This document shows positions 8,005 to 18,334 of a DNA stretch of 53,143 nucleotides, piece by piece. The notes below the pieces were generated by a model. The model worked only from the letters and a program-made list of their open reading frames with translations, ran no database searches and had not been told where the DNA came from. This stretch comes from Pseudomonas sp. 7P_10.2_Bac1 (lineage in GTDB: Bacteria; Pseudomonadota; Gammaproteobacteria; Pseudomonadales; Pseudomonadaceae). Position 1 is the stretch's first letter; every line of letters begins with the position of its first letter. The position numbers and the translations under genes are program-made. Where the stretch lies: positions 1-53,143 of the forward strand of contig NZ_JANLNV010000001.1 of assembly GCF_025465935.1 (NCBI RefSeq). Direction: 5' to 3'.

Positions 8005-9507
8005 ATGCCCACTGCCCTTTTTCGTTTTATCTGCGCACTCTTGGTGTTATTGCCATTGGCCGCTTATGCCGATGACGCCAGCGACTTCGCAGCTGCCAAC
8101 AATTCCGCGCAAGCACAGCTTCTCGAAAGCTGGGCCGCGCAACCCACACCGGCTCGTGTTGAGCTGATCAACAGCCTGCAACAAGGTCAGATCACCGTCG
8201 ACGGCCAAGTCAAAACCTTGCGCCTGAACAACCGCCTGCGCGGTCTGGTCGAAACCGCCCTGGCCAGCCACCAACTGCTGGCTGCCGATCCGAAGCTGCG
8301 GCTGAGTGCCGCCCAACAACTGCAAAAATCCGCCAAACCGGCGCAACTTACATTCCTCGACCAGCGACTGGCCGAAGAAACCGACAGCGATGTACACACA
8401 GCCTTGAGCCTGGCGCTGGCCAATCTGCAACTGGTCGACCCAGACCCGGCCGTGCGCTTGAGAGCCGTGCGTCTGCTCGGTGAAACCGGCGAACCGCTGG
8501 CCCGCACCCGTCTGGAAAATCTGCTGCAACCGGACGTCGAAGCCGACCAGACTGTGCGCACTGCCGCCGAAACCAGCCTGGCGCAAGTCAAACGCAAACT
8601 GCTGATCGGCGACCTGCTCGGCCAAGCCTTTAGCGGCTTGTCGCTGGGCTCGATCCTGCTGCTGGCGGCACTCGGCCTGGCCATCACCTTCGGCCTGTTG
8701 GGCGTGATCAACATGGCCCACGGTGAAATGCTGATGCTCGGCGCCTACTCCACGTATTGCGTGCAACTGCTGTTTCAGCGCTTCGCGCCCGGGGCCATCG
8801 AGTTCTACCCGTTGCTGGCCTTGCCGGTGGCGTTTTTCGTCACCGCCGCCATCGGCATGGTTCTGGAACGCACCATCATTCGCCACCTCTACGGCCGCCC
8901 GCTGGAAACCCTGCTGGCCACGTGGGGCATCAGCCTGATCCTGATCCAACTGGTACGCGTGCTGTTCGGCGCGCAGAACGTCGAAGTGGCCAACCCGGCC
9001 TGGCTCTCGGGCGGGATTCAGGTGCTGCCCAATCTGGTGCTGCCATACAACCGCCTGGTGATCATCGTGTTCGCCCTGGCCGTGGTGTTCCTGACCTGGC
9101 TGCTGCTGAACAAAACCCGCCTGGGCCTTAACGTGCGTGCGGTCACCCAGAACCGCAACATGGCCGCCTGCTGCGGCGTGCCCACCGGGCGCGTAGACAT
9201 GCTCGCCTTTGGCCTGGGCTCGGGGATTGCCGGGTTGGGCGGCGTGGCCTTGAGCCAGATCGGCAACGTCGGCCCGGACCTGGGCCAGGGCTACATCATC
9301 GACTCGTTCCTGGTGGTGGTGCTGGGCGGTGTCGGCCAACTGGCAGGTACGGTGTATGCGGCTTTAGGCCTGGGCATCGCGAACAAGATTCTTGAACCAC
9401 AGATCGGCGCCGTGCTCGGCAAAATCCTGATCCTGGGGCTGATCATTCTGTTTATCCAGAAGCGCCCGCAAGGTCTCTTCGCGCTTAAAGGACGGGTGAT
9501 CGACTGA
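8005..9507 (+). CDS. urtB: Urea ABC transporter permease UrtB
   Basis: Inner-membrane subunit of the urea importer, 500 residues. It has a signal-like N-terminus (ALLVLLPLAAYADD), then about 190 residues of alanine/leucine-rich helical repeats, then a LivH-type permease domain from about residue 205. This periplasmic helical extension is characteristic of proteobacterial UrtB and separates it from plain LivH. The permease part has GLLGVINMAHGEMLMLGAY near 230-248 and NRNMAACCGVPTGRVD in the coupling region. ATG 8005 has AAGG 8 bases before it and is preferred to TTG 7987, which would have no site. The stop overlaps the urtC start (TGATG). Confidence 0.95.
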   Translation: MPTALFRFICALLVLLPLAAYADDASDFAAANNSAQAQLLESWAAQPTPARVELINSLQQGQITVDGQVKTLRLNNRLRGLVETALASHQLLAADPKLRLSAAQQLQKSAKPAQLTFLDQRLAEETDSDVHTALSLALANLQLVDPDPAVRLRAVRLLGETGEPLARTRLENLLQPDVEADQTVRTAAETSLAQVKRKLLIGDLLGQAFSGLSLGSILLLAALGLAITFGLLGVINMAHGEMLMLGAYSTYCVQLLFQRFAPGAIEFYPLLALPVAFFVTAAIGMVLERTIIRHLYGRPLETLLATWGISLILIQLVRVLFGAQNVEVANPAWLSGGIQVLPNLVLPYNRLVIIVFALAVVFLTWLLLNKTRLGLNVRAVTQNRNMAACCGVPTGRVDMLAFGLGSGIAGLGGVALSQIGNVGPDLGQGYIIDSFLVVVLGGVGQLAGTVYAALGLGIANKILEPQIGAVLGKILILGLIILFIQKRPQGLFALKGRVID

Positions 9508-10586
9508 TGAATCAGCCTCTGATGCTTACCGCCACACAAAAAGCCGGGCCTACCGTGACCGCAGTGGTCGGCGGCCTGATCCTGCTGGTGCTGCTGGCCA
9601 TGCCGCTGCTTTCACTATTACCCGCCGACAGCCCGTTCCAGGTGTCGGCCTACACCCTGACGCTGGTGGGCAAAATTCTCTGTTACGCCATCGTCGCCCT
9701 AGCGCTGGACCTGGTGTGGGGTTACGCCGGATTGCTGTCACTGGGCCATGGTTTGTTCTTCGCGCTGGGCGGCTATGCCATGGGCATGTACCTGATGCGC
9801 CAGGCCTCGGGGGATGCGCTGCCGGATTTCATGACCTTTTTGTCGTGGACTGAATTGCCGTGGTACTGGGTTGGCACCGAGCACTTCTGGTGGGCGATGT
9901 GCCTGGTGGTGCTGGCGCCCGGAGTGCTGGCGCTGGTGTTCGGCTTCTTCGCCTTTCGCTCGCGGATCAAGGGCGTGTATTTCTCGATCATGACCCAGGC
10001 CCTGACCTTCGCCGGGATGCTGCTGTTTTTCCGCAACGAAACCGGTTTTGGCGGCAATAACGGCTTCACCAACTTCCGCAGCATTCTGGGCTTTGGCATC
10101 ACCGAACCCGGCACCCGTGCAGTGTTGTTCCTGGCCACCGTGCTGTTGCTGGTCGCCAGCCTGTTTGTGGGCTGGCGCCTGGCGCGCAGCAAGTTCGGCC
10201 GTGTGCTGACCGCGCTGCGCGACGCAGAGAACCGCCTGATGTTCTGCGGCTATGACCCACGCGGCTTCAAGCTATTTGTCTGGGTGTTGAGCGCCGTGCT
10301 GTGCGGCTTGGCCGGGGCGCTGTATGTGCCGCAAGTGGGCATCATCAACCCCGGTGAAATGTCCCCGACCAACTCCATCGAAGCCGCCGTGTGGGTCGCT
10401 CTGGGCGGGCGCGGCACCTTGATCGGGCCGTTGCTCGGCGCAGGCGTGGTCAACGGCATGAAAAGCTGGTTCACCGTGGCCTTCCCGGAATACTGGCTGT
10501 TCTTCCTCGGTGCGCTGTTCATCGTCGTCACGCTGTACCTGCCCAAGGGCATCATCGGCCTGTTGAAGAAACGGGATGAACAATGA
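9507..10586 (+). CDS. urtC: Urea ABC transporter permease UrtC
   Basis: Second membrane subunit of the urea importer, 359 residues, LivM family. Multiple hydrophobic segments are present and the conserved stretch LVWGYAGLLSLGHGLFFALG lies near residues 71-90; the coupling region with LRDAENRLMFCGYDPRGFKL is near 235-255. It pairs with UrtB to form the translocation path driven by UrtD and UrtE. Its start overlaps the urtB stop by one base and its stop overlaps the urtD start in ATGA, so the three genes are translationally coupled. Confidence 0.95.
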   Translation: MNQPLMLTATQKAGPTVTAVVGGLILLVLLAMPLLSLLPADSPFQVSAYTLTLVGKILCYAIVALALDLVWGYAGLLSLGHGLFFALGGYAMGMYLMRQASGDALPDFMTFLSWTELPWYWVGTEHFWWAMCLVVLAPGVLALVFGFFAFRSRIKGVYFSIMTQALTFAGMLLFFRNETGFGGNNGFTNFRSILGFGITEPGTRAVLFLATVLLLVASLFVGWRLARSKFGRVLTALRDAENRLMFCGYDPRGFKLFVWVLSAVLCGLAGALYVPQVGIINPGEMSPTNSIEAAVWVALGGRGTLIGPLLGAGVVNGMKSWFTVAFPEYWLFFLGALFIVVTLYLPKGIIGLLKKRDEQ

Positions 10587-11428
10587 GGAACGTCATGCTC
10601 GAACCTGTACTCGACCCTAACATGGACGCCGGCAGCAGCCGCGAGGCCATCGGCCTGGGCAATGCTGCAGGCAAAGGCCTGAATACCCGCCACGGCACGA
10701 TTCTGACCCTGGAAGACATCAGCGTCAGCTTCGACGGATTCAAGGCGCTGAACAACCTCAACCTGTACATCGGCGTGGGCGAATTGCGCTGCATCATCGG
10801 CCCGAATGGCGCCGGTAAAACCACGATGATGGACGTCATCACCGGCAAGACCCGGCCCACCGAAGGCCAGGCATGGTTTGGTGAAACCCTGGACCTGCGG
10901 CACATGAGCGAAGTGCAAATCGCCCAGGCCGGGATTGGCCGCAAGTTTCAAAAACCCACGGTTTTCGAAGCCTTGAGCGTGTTTGAAAACCTGGAGCTGG
11001 CGCAAAAAACCGACAAATCAGTGTGGGCCAGCTTGCGCGCCAAGCTCACAGGCGAGCAGAAAGACCGTATCAGCGAAGTGCTCGAGACCATCCGCCTGAG
11101 CAGCTCGGCGCAGCGCCCGGCGGGTTTGCTGTCCCACGGCCAGAAACAGTTTCTGGAAATCGGCATGCTGCTGATGCAAGACCCGCAACTGCTGTTGCTG
11201 GACGAGCCGGTGGCGGGGATGACCGACGCCGAAACCGAGTTCACCGCCGAGCTGTTCAAAAGCCTCGCGGGCAAACACTCGCTGATGGTGGTGGAGCACG
11301 ACATGGGCTTTGTCGGCTCGATTGCCGACCACGTCACCGTCTTGCACCAGGGCAGCGTACTGGCCGAAGGCTCGCTGGAGCAGGTGCAGGCGGATGAACG
11401 GGTGATCGAAGTGTATCTGGGCCGCTAG
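10583..11428 (+). CDS. urtD: Urea ABC transporter ATP-binding protein UrtD
   Basis: LivG-type ATPase of the urea importer, 281 residues. It has Walker A GPNGAGKTT, the degenerate signature LLSHGQKQ in place of LSGGQ, Walker B LLLLDEPVAGM and the H-loop VVEHDMGFV. The HGQKQ form is typical of UrtD. About 35 residues precede the ATPase domain; a shorter start at ATG 10595 with GAGGA upstream is possible. The gene sits between urtC and a REP element and acts with UrtE. Confidence 0.95.
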   Translation: MRNVMLEPVLDPNMDAGSSREAIGLGNAAGKGLNTRHGTILTLEDISVSFDGFKALNNLNLYIGVGELRCIIGPNGAGKTTMMDVITGKTRPTEGQAWFGETLDLRHMSEVQIAQAGIGRKFQKPTVFEALSVFENLELAQKTDKSVWASLRAKLTGEQKDRISEVLETIRLSSSAQRPAGLLSHGQKQFLEIGMLLMQDPQLLLLDEPVAGMTDAETEFTAELFKSLAGKHSLMVVEHDMGFVGSIADHVTVLHQGSVLAEGSLEQVQADERVIEVYLGR

Positions 11429-11439
11429 ATCAAATCCCC

Positions 11440-11507
11440 CTGTAGGAGCCAGCTGCCTCGCGATCTTTTAGAAGGTCAAAAGATCGCGAGACAAGCTCGC
11501 TCCTACA
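11440..11507. repeat. REP-type palindrome, copy 2
   Basis: Inverted repeat of about 68 bp between urtD and urtE, with the same core as the 7915 copy (TCGCGATCTTTT / AAAAGATCGCGA). The left arm carries a small deletion (GAGCCAGCTGCC instead of GAGCGAGCTTGCC), so the stem is imperfect. Confidence 0.88.
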
Positions 11508-11528
11508 AAGGAATGAAGGAATCTGAAC

Positions 11529-12227
11529 ATGCTTCAAGTCGAAAAGCTGCACCAGTTCTACGGCGGCAGTCACATCCTGCGCGGCCTGTCGTTTGAGGTC
11601 AAAGTGGGCGAAGTCACCTGCCTGCTGGGGCGAAACGGCGTGGGCAAAACCACACTGCTCAAGTGCCTGATGGGCTTGCTGCCCGTCAAGGAAGGCGAGG
11701 TGAAATGGGAAGGCAAACCCATCACCACGCTCAAACCGCACCAGCGAGTGCATGCAGGCATTGCCTACGTGCCTCAGGGCCGGGAGATTTTCGGACGCCT
11801 GACAGTGGAAGAAAACCTGCTGATGGGCCTGTCGCGCTTCCCCGGCTCCGAAGCCCGCGAAGTCCCGGCCTTTATCTACGAATTGTTCCCGGTATTGCTG
11901 CAAATGAAGCACCGGCGCGGCGGCGATTTGTCCGGTGGTCAGCAACAACAACTGGCCATTGGTCGCGCATTGGCCAGCCGCCCGCGCCTGCTGATCCTCG
12001 ATGAGCCCACCGAAGGCATTCAGCCCTCGGTCATCAAAGAGATCGGCGCGGTGATCAAAATGCTCGCGGCACGCGGCGACATGGCGATTTTGCTGGTGGA
12101 ACAGTTCTACGATTTCGCCGAAGAACTGGCCGATCAATACCTGGTGATGTCTCGGGGGGAAATCATTCAGCAAGGCCAAGGTGAAAATATGCAAACAGAA
12201 GGTGTGCGCGGGCTGGTGACGATTTAA
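11529..12227 (+). CDS. urtE: Urea ABC transporter ATP-binding protein UrtE
   Basis: LivF-type ATPase of the urea importer, 232 residues, normal length. Walker A is GRNGVGKTT, the signature LSGGQQQQL, Walker B LLILDEPTEGI, and the H-loop is LLVEQFYDF. The start has GAAGGA at a good distance. It closes the urtABCDE set and is followed after 33 bp by ureD, so uptake and hydrolysis of urea are probably co-transcribed. Confidence 0.95.
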   Translation: MLQVEKLHQFYGGSHILRGLSFEVKVGEVTCLLGRNGVGKTTLLKCLMGLLPVKEGEVKWEGKPITTLKPHQRVHAGIAYVPQGREIFGRLTVEENLLMGLSRFPGSEAREVPAFIYELFPVLLQMKHRRGGDLSGGQQQQLAIGRALASRPRLLILDEPTEGIQPSVIKEIGAVIKMLAARGDMAILLVEQFYDFAEELADQYLVMSRGEIIQQGQGENMQTEGVRGLVTI

Positions 12228-12260
12228 TCTGTCACTCTTTCTGGGTAAAAAGTCCTACAT

Positions 12261-13100
12261 ATGAACTTGCCTGCCAACACCGCGCTGTTCACCCCCAGCT
12301 GGCATGCTGAGCTGGCGCTGGGTTATGGGCGTTTTGGCGACAGCACGCGCCCGACCCTGCGCCGCCACCTTGGCCCATTGCGGGTGCAAAAGCACCTGTA
12401 CGCTGAAGGCCCCGAAGTGTGCCAGCACATCATCGTCCACCCGCCCGGCGGCATTGCAGGTGGCGACCGGCTCGACATCAGCGCCAGCGTCGGCCCTGAC
12501 GCCTGGGCGCAACTGACCAGCCCCGGCGCGGCCAAGTGGTATCGCGCGGCGGGCCCGGCCTACCAGACCGTCGAACTCAAAGTCGCTGCCGGGGCGACCC
12601 TCGAATGGCTGCCCCAAGAAACCATCGTCTTCAGCGCAGCCCAGGCCGAAATCAGCACGCGTATTGAACTTGAAGGCGATGCGCGGCTGTTTTACTGGGA
12701 TATGGTGGCGTTGGGCCGCATGGCCAGTGGCGAGCGGTTTGAGCGCGGGCATTTTCAATCACACCTGGATATTCGCCGCGACGGCCAATTGCTCTGGCAT
12801 GAGCGTCAGCGCATTGTCGGCGACGATGGTCTGCTGGACTCGCCGATTGGTCTGGACGGTAACCCGGTCTTTGCCACGTTCTTGGTGACCGGTGAGATCA
12901 GCGCTGAACTGCTGGACACCTGCCGCAGCTTGCCGAACCCGGTGCGCGGGGATTTGACCCAATTGCCGGGTTTGCTGGTGGCCCGTTGCCTGGCCGCTGA
13001 AGCCTTGCAGGCGCGGGGCTGGTTGATTGAATTATGGCGCTTGCTGCGCCCGGCACTGCTGGGCCGCGAGGCGCTCGCACCGAGGATTTGGAGTACCTGA
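12261..13100 (+). CDS. ureD: Urease accessory protein UreD
   Basis: Scaffold chaperone that, with UreF and UreG, binds apo-urease and helps insert two nickel ions. The 279-residue product carries the typical N-terminal region [15 protein letters not shown] and the segment [14 protein letters not shown] near residues 57-70, both hallmarks of UreD/UreH. It starts the structural urease cluster. UreF and UreG lie 15 kb away at 28-29.5 kb, so the accessory set is split. Confidence 0.95.
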   Translation: MNLPANTALFTPSWHAELALGYGRFGDSTRPTLRRHLGPLRVQKHLYAEGPEVCQHIIVHPPGGIAGGDRLDISASVGPDAWAQLTSPGAAKWYRAAGPAYQTVELKVAAGATLEWLPQETIVFSAAQAEISTRIELEGDARLFYWDMVALGRMASGERFERGHFQSHLDIRRDGQLLWHERQRIVGDDGLLDSPIGLDGNPVFATFLVTGEISAELLDTCRSLPNPVRGDLTQLPGLLVARCLAAEALQARGWLIELWRLLRPALLGREALAPRIWST

Positions 13101-13102
13101 AG

Positions 13103-13220
13103 AGCCCTCACCCCAACCCTCTCCCGGAGGGAGAGGGAGCTGATTTGTGTTATGGCGCAGATCTGCTTTTGCTTTTAGTCCCCTCTCCCTCCGGGAGAGG
13201 GTTAGGGTGAGGGGCTTTGG
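13103..13220. repeat. Long inverted repeat of the CCCTCACCC...CTCTCCC family
   Basis: Two arms (GCCCTCACCCCAACCCTC and its complement) enclose about 60 bp between ureD and ureA. The same end sequences bound the expanded arrays at 23667-24128 and 39096-39535; here only a single, unexpanded spacer is present. The structure could form a strong hairpin inside the urease operon. Confidence 0.85.
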
Positions 13221-13267
13221 ATCTTGAAAACCCAACACCATTTTTAACTGCCGAACACGGACCCACC

Positions 13268-13570
13268 ATGGACCTGACACCACGCGAAAAAGACAAGATG
13301 ATGATCTTCACCGCCGGTCTGCTGGCCGAGCGTCGCTTGGCCCGCGGCGTGAAACTCAATTACCCGGAAACCATCGCGTATATCTCGGCAGCCCTGCTCG
13401 AAGGCGCCCGCGATGGCCGTACAGTCGCGGAGTTGATGCACTACGGCACCACCCTGCTCTCTCGCGATCAGGTGATGGAAGGCATCCCGGAAATGATCCC
13501 CGACATCCAGATCGAAGCCACCTTCCCGGACGGCACCAAGCTGGTCACTGTCCACCAACCCATCGCCTGA
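13268..13570 (+). CDS. ureA: Urease subunit gamma
   Basis: Small structural subunit of urease, 100 residues, full family length. It opens [20 protein letters not shown] and contains [17 protein letters not shown] and the ending [16 protein letters not shown], all diagnostic. ATG 13268 fixes the family-standard start; longer readings would run into the inverted repeat. It assembles with UreB and UreC into the trimeric urease; the two GNAT genes that follow are inserted between ureA and ureB. Confidence 0.97.
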   Translation: MDLTPREKDKMMIFTAGLLAERRLARGVKLNYPETIAYISAALLEGARDGRTVAELMHYGTTLLSRDQVMEGIPEMIPDIQIEATFPDGTKLVTVHQPIA

Positions 13571-13579
13571 GGCCGCATC

Positions 13580-14948
<1,369 letters not shown>

Positions 14949-14960
14949 CCGCTCTTCACC

Positions 14961-15024
14961 CCTGTAGGAGCGAGCTTGCCTCGCGATCTTTTGATCTTCC
15001 AAAAGATCGCGAGGCTCCTACAGG
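14961..15024. repeat. REP-type palindrome, copy 3
   Basis: A shortened copy between ureB and ureC. The left arm is complete (CCTGTAGGAGCGAGCTTGCC) but the right arm lacks the AAGCTCG part (GCGAGGCTCCTACAGG), giving an unequal stem. Confidence 0.88.
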
Positions 15025-15052
15025 TTCGGTCTAACTGTCTTAGGAACGTGCA

Positions 15053-16753
15053 ATGAAAATTTCCCGCCAGGCTTATGCCGACATGTTCGGTCCTACTGTG
15101 GGTGACAAGGTTCGATTGGCCGACACCGAACTGTGGATCGAGGTCGAACAGGACTTCACCACTTACGGTGAAGAAGTGAAGTTCGGCGGCGGCAAGGTGA
15201 TTCGTGATGGCATGGGCCAGAGCCAATTGCTCGCCGCTGAAGTGGTCGACACGCTGATCACCAACGCGCTGATCATCGACCACTGGGGTATCGTCAAAGC
15301 CGATGTAGGCCTTAAAGACGGCCGTATCCACAGCATTGGCAAAGCCGGTAACCCGGACGTCCAGCCCAACGTGACCATCGCCATTGGCGCCAGCACCGAA
15401 GTGATCGCCGGTGAAGGCATGATCCTTACCGCCGGTGGCATCGACACCCACATCCACTTCATCTGCCCGCAACAGATCGATGAAGCGCTGAACAGCGGCG
15501 TGACCACCATGATCGGTGGCGGCACCGGCCCTGCTACAGGCTCCAACGCCACCACCTGCACCTCCGGCCCGTGGCACATGGCGCGCATGCTCCAGGCCGC
15601 CGACGCGTTCCCGATCAACATGGGTTTTACCGGCAAAGGCAACGCCAGCCTGGCGCAACCGCTGATCGAGCAGGTCGAAGCCGGAGCCATCGGTCTCAAA
15701 CTGCACGAAGACTGGGGCACCACGCCCGCGTCCATCGATACCTGCCTCAGCGTTGCGGACCAGTATGACGTGCAAGTGGCGATTCACAGCGACACGCTGA
15801 ACGAGTCCGGCTTTGTCGAGACCACCCTGGCGGCGTTCAAGGGCCGCACCATCCACACCTATCACACCGAAGGCGCGGGCGGCGGGCATGCACCCGACAT
15901 TATCAAGGCTTGCGGCCTGACCAACGTGCTGCCGAGTTCAACCAACCCGACCCGGCCATTTACCCGCAACACCATCGACGAACACCTCGACATGCTGATG
16001 GTCTGCCATCACCTGGACCCGAGCATTGCCGAGGACGTGGCCTTCGCTGAAAGCCGCATCCGCCGCGAAACCATTGCCGCCGAAGACATCCTGCACGACC
16101 TTGGCGCGTTCTCGATGATCAGCTCCGACAGCCAGGCCATGGGCCGTGTGGGCGAAGTGATCACGCGCACCTGGCAAACCGCCGACAAGATGAAGAAACA
16201 GCGCGGCCCGCTGCCGGAAGACGCTCCTGGCAACGACAACTTCCGCGCCAAGCGCTACATCGCCAAATACACCATCAACCCGGCCATCACCCACGGCATC
16301 AGCCATGAAGTGGGGTCGATTGAAGTGGGCAAATGGGCTGATCTGGTGCTATGGCGCCCGGCGTTTTTTGGGGTCAAACCAACGTTGATCCTAAAAGGCG
16401 GGGCCATTGCGTCGAGCCTGATGGGCGACGCCAACGGCTCGATTCCAACGCCGCAACCGGTCCACTATCGCCCCATGTTCGCCAGCTACGGCGGCTCCCG
16501 CCACGCCACCAGCCTGACCTTTATCAGCCAAGCCGCCGCCGAGGCCGGGGTGCCCGAAAAGCTGGGGCTGAAAAAGCAGATTGGCGTGGTCAAAGGCTGC
16601 CGCGATGTCCAGAAAACCCACCTGATTCACAACGGCTACCTGCCCCACATCGACGTCGACCCGCAGACTTATCAGGTCAAGGCCGACGGCGTGTTGCTGT
16701 GGTGCGAGCCGGCCGATGTTCTGCCGATGGCACAACGCTATTTCCTGTTTTAA
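15053..16753 (+). CDS. ureC: Urease subunit alpha
   Basis: Catalytic subunit that hydrolyses urea to ammonia and carbamate at a di-nickel centre. The 566-residue product has all active-site residues: H133 and H135 (THIH), the carbamylated lysine K216 with H218 (GLKLHEDW), H245, H271, the flap cysteine and histidine C318-H319 (VCHH) and D359 (SSDSQAMGR). Length and spacing are those of ordinary bacterial urease, so it should be functional. It ends the ureDA-GNAT-GNAT-BC operon. Confidence 0.98.
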   Translation: MKISRQAYADMFGPTVGDKVRLADTELWIEVEQDFTTYGEEVKFGGGKVIRDGMGQSQLLAAEVVDTLITNALIIDHWGIVKADVGLKDGRIHSIGKAGNPDVQPNVTIAIGASTEVIAGEGMILTAGGIDTHIHFICPQQIDEALNSGVTTMIGGGTGPATGSNATTCTSGPWHMARMLQAADAFPINMGFTGKGNASLAQPLIEQVEAGAIGLKLHEDWGTTPASIDTCLSVADQYDVQVAIHSDTLNESGFVETTLAAFKGRTIHTYHTEGAGGGHAPDIIKACGLTNVLPSSTNPTRPFTRNTIDEHLDMLMVCHHLDPSIAEDVAFAESRIRRETIAAEDILHDLGAFSMISSDSQAMGRVGEVITRTWQTADKMKKQRGPLPEDAPGNDNFRAKRYIAKYTINPAITHGISHEVGSIEVGKWADLVLWRPAFFGVKPTLILKGGAIASSLMGDANGSIPTPQPVHYRPMFASYGGSRHATSLTFISQAAAEAGVPEKLGLKKQIGVVKGCRDVQKTHLIHNGYLPHIDVDPQTYQVKADGVLLWCEPADVLPMAQRYFLF

Positions 16754-16795
16754 TCGCCATGTGCCCCCACACCCGTAGGCGTGGTGGGCAATACA

Positions 16796-16825
16796 CCCTG
16801 TAGGAGCGAGTGTGCTCTTACAGGG
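16796..16825. terminator. Hairpin between convergent ureC and cbpM
   Basis: CCCTGTAGGAGCGAGTGTGC pairs with the following GCTCTTACAGGG around a short loop, giving a roughly 10-bp stem with few mismatches. It looks like a trimmed REP unit and sits where both convergent transcripts should stop. There is no clean T-run, so it may act only as a stem-loop barrier. Confidence 0.5.
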
Positions 16826-16835
16826 TTAGAGGCAC

Positions 16836-17141
16836 TTACTCCGCTACAAACCGGCCCAGTTGCTGCTTCAAGCGACGGTTTTCCGAGCGCAGTTGCTGCA
16901 CCTCTTCCAGCAGTTCCAGCGCCAGGGCGACGCCTTCCCACTCCATCTCCAGATCCTTGTGCAACTTGGCCGCGCGTTTTGCCACGACCAGTTCATAGTC
17001 TTCAAAACGCCACACGTCCGGCGTGCGGCCCTGAGGTTCGATAATTCCGTGTTCGACAATCTCTATCACGTAAGTGGCCGGGATATTGGCCTCTTCGCAG
17101 AACCTTTCCATGTCCAGCTGAACGATCAGGGTGCTGCTCAT
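16836..17141 (-). CDS. cbpM: CbpA modulator protein CbpM
   Basis: Small inhibitor that binds the J domain of CbpA. The 101-residue product carries an N-terminal MerR-like helical region (FCEEANIPATYVIEIVEHGI) and a long C-terminal helix rich in E, L and R with an R-x-x-N-R-R-L-K end, as expected. ATG 17141 has GGAG 9 bases upstream; an in-frame GTG at 17147 is less likely. It follows cbpA after only two bases, so it is co-transcribed with its target. Confidence 0.9.
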   Translation of the reverse strand: MSSTLIVQLDMERFCEEANIPATYVIEIVEHGIIEPQGRTPDVWRFEDYELVVAKRAAKLHKDLEMEWEGVALALELLEEVQQLRSENRRLKQQLGRFVAE

Positions 17142-17143
17142 GA

Positions 17144-18055
17144 TCACTTACTCCATTGGGCTCTCGGGTCGAATGCTGCTTTGTCGGCGAGTTGCTGCCA
17201 CAGGGCTTTAGCCGCCTCGTCGCTCTCTTTAGGCATGACCACTTTCAATTGGGCATACAAATCACCACGCTGGCCTTTCTTGTCCGCCAGACCGTGGCCC
17301 TTAATACGCATACGCTGACCGTTCTGGCTGTCCGGACGAATGGTCAGGTTCAGCTTGCTGGTCAGGGTCGGCACGGCGACCTTGGTACCCAAAACAGCTT
17401 CCCACGGTGCCACCGGCACGGTGATGACCAGGTCGTGACCTTCCACGTCGAACTTGGGGTGCGGCGCAAAACGAATGATCAGGTATAGATCACCATTGGC
17501 CCCGCCGCCCATGCCAGGGCCGCCCTGACCTTTAAGGCGAATACGCTCGCCGTCGGTCACGCCCGCCGGGATCTTCACGTTCAGGTTCTTGCTCACGCCG
17601 CCAATCTGGAAGCTGATCGGCTTGGACTCGCCAGACAGGGTTTCTTCAAGGAAGATCGGCAATTCCATCTCGACATCCTGCCCGCGACGGCCTGCACTGC
17701 GGCCGGACTGGCCACCAAAACCGGCTCCGCGCGACCCGAAGATCGAACTGAAGAAGTCCGAGAAATCGCCCTGATCCTCGAAGCCACCACCGGCATGGCC
17801 CTGCCAGCCCGGTGGGCCCTGGAACGGCTGGCCATGCTGGCCGTATTTACGAATTTCATCGTATTCGGCACGTTTATCGGCGCTTTTCAGCGCTTCATAT
17901 GCCTCGTTGACGTCCTTGAATTTCTCTTCGGCATCCTTTTCCTTGCTGACATCCGGGTGATATTTGCGCGCCAGCTTGCGGTAGGCGGTCTTGATCGCCT
18001 TATCGTCAGCCGTGGGCTCGACACCCAGGATCTTGTAATAGTCTTTGAAGTCCAT
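17144..18055 (-). CDS. cbpA: DnaJ-like curved-DNA-binding co-chaperone CbpA
   Basis: Class B J-domain co-chaperone of 303 residues that stimulates DnaK and also binds curved DNA. The J domain has HPD at 33-35; a glycine/phenylalanine-rich linker (about 80-130) and the two beta-rich peptide-binding domains follow. There is no cysteine zinc finger, which separates it from DnaJ. I chose ATG 18055 because the family begins M(D/E)[10 protein letters not shown] there; a longer reading to 18094 adds a non-conserved leader. A heat-shock-like promoter lies about 150 bp upstream. Confidence 0.94.
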   Translation of the reverse strand: MDFKDYYKILGVEPTADDKAIKTAYRKLARKYHPDVSKEKDAEEKFKDVNEAYEALKSADKRAEYDEIRKYGQHGQPFQGPPGWQGHAGGGFEDQGDFSDFFSSIFGSRGAGFGGQSGRSAGRRGQDVEMELPIFLEETLSGESKPISFQIGGVSKNLNVKIPAGVTDGERIRLKGQGGPGMGGGANGDLYLIIRFAPHPKFDVEGHDLVITVPVAPWEAVLGTKVAVPTLTSKLNLTIRPDSQNGQRMRIKGHGLADKKGQRGDLYAQLKVVMPKESDEAAKALWQQLADKAAFDPRAQWSK

Positions 18056-18208
18056 GTAAGGCTCACCATCCGTTATCAAAATCGCGCCGCACAATGCTCC
18101 AGAATCCTCTGGTCAACCGGCCTGTCTATTGACCCGTCTCAACCTTGTGACTGAACAGCGCAGCGAAAGTTTATCGGCAGCCTACACGCTGCCACGCCAA
18201 TGTCTGAA

Positions 18209-18237
18209 AGTTTGGGGATGAAGGATAGTCTTTCAAG
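18209..18237 (-). promoter_or_regulatory. Sigma-32-like heat-shock promoter of cbpA-cbpM
   Basis: On the minus strand, CTTGAAA (18237-18231) is followed after 13 bases by CCCCAAACT (18217-18209). The sigma-32 consensus is CTTGAAA, a gap of 11-16 and CCCCATnT, so the match is close. Transcription would start near 18200 and leave a leader of about 145 bases before cbpA. The 279-bp spacer also has to serve the divergent Hsp70 gene; I see no comparable site for that side. Confidence 0.6.
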
Positions 18238-18334
18238 TGGATTAAAACCTGCGAATTAAAGAATCCACGTACTTCGATTCTGTCAGCGTCTGACATACAC
18301 TGCGCGGCCGTTTTTTAACCGGAACTCGAAAGAC

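Noticed and set aside
8047..9339. Long minus-strand frame antisense to urtB (430 codons), with similar ones antisense to urtA, ureC and amaB
   Set aside because: They result from high GC at third codon positions; products are histidine- and glutamine-rich without domains, while the plus-strand genes are well-known proteins.
13103..13220. Riboswitch or attenuator in the urease operon
   Set aside because: The sequence is a member of the dispersed inverted-repeat family found at three other places in the window, so a ligand-specific role is unlikely.
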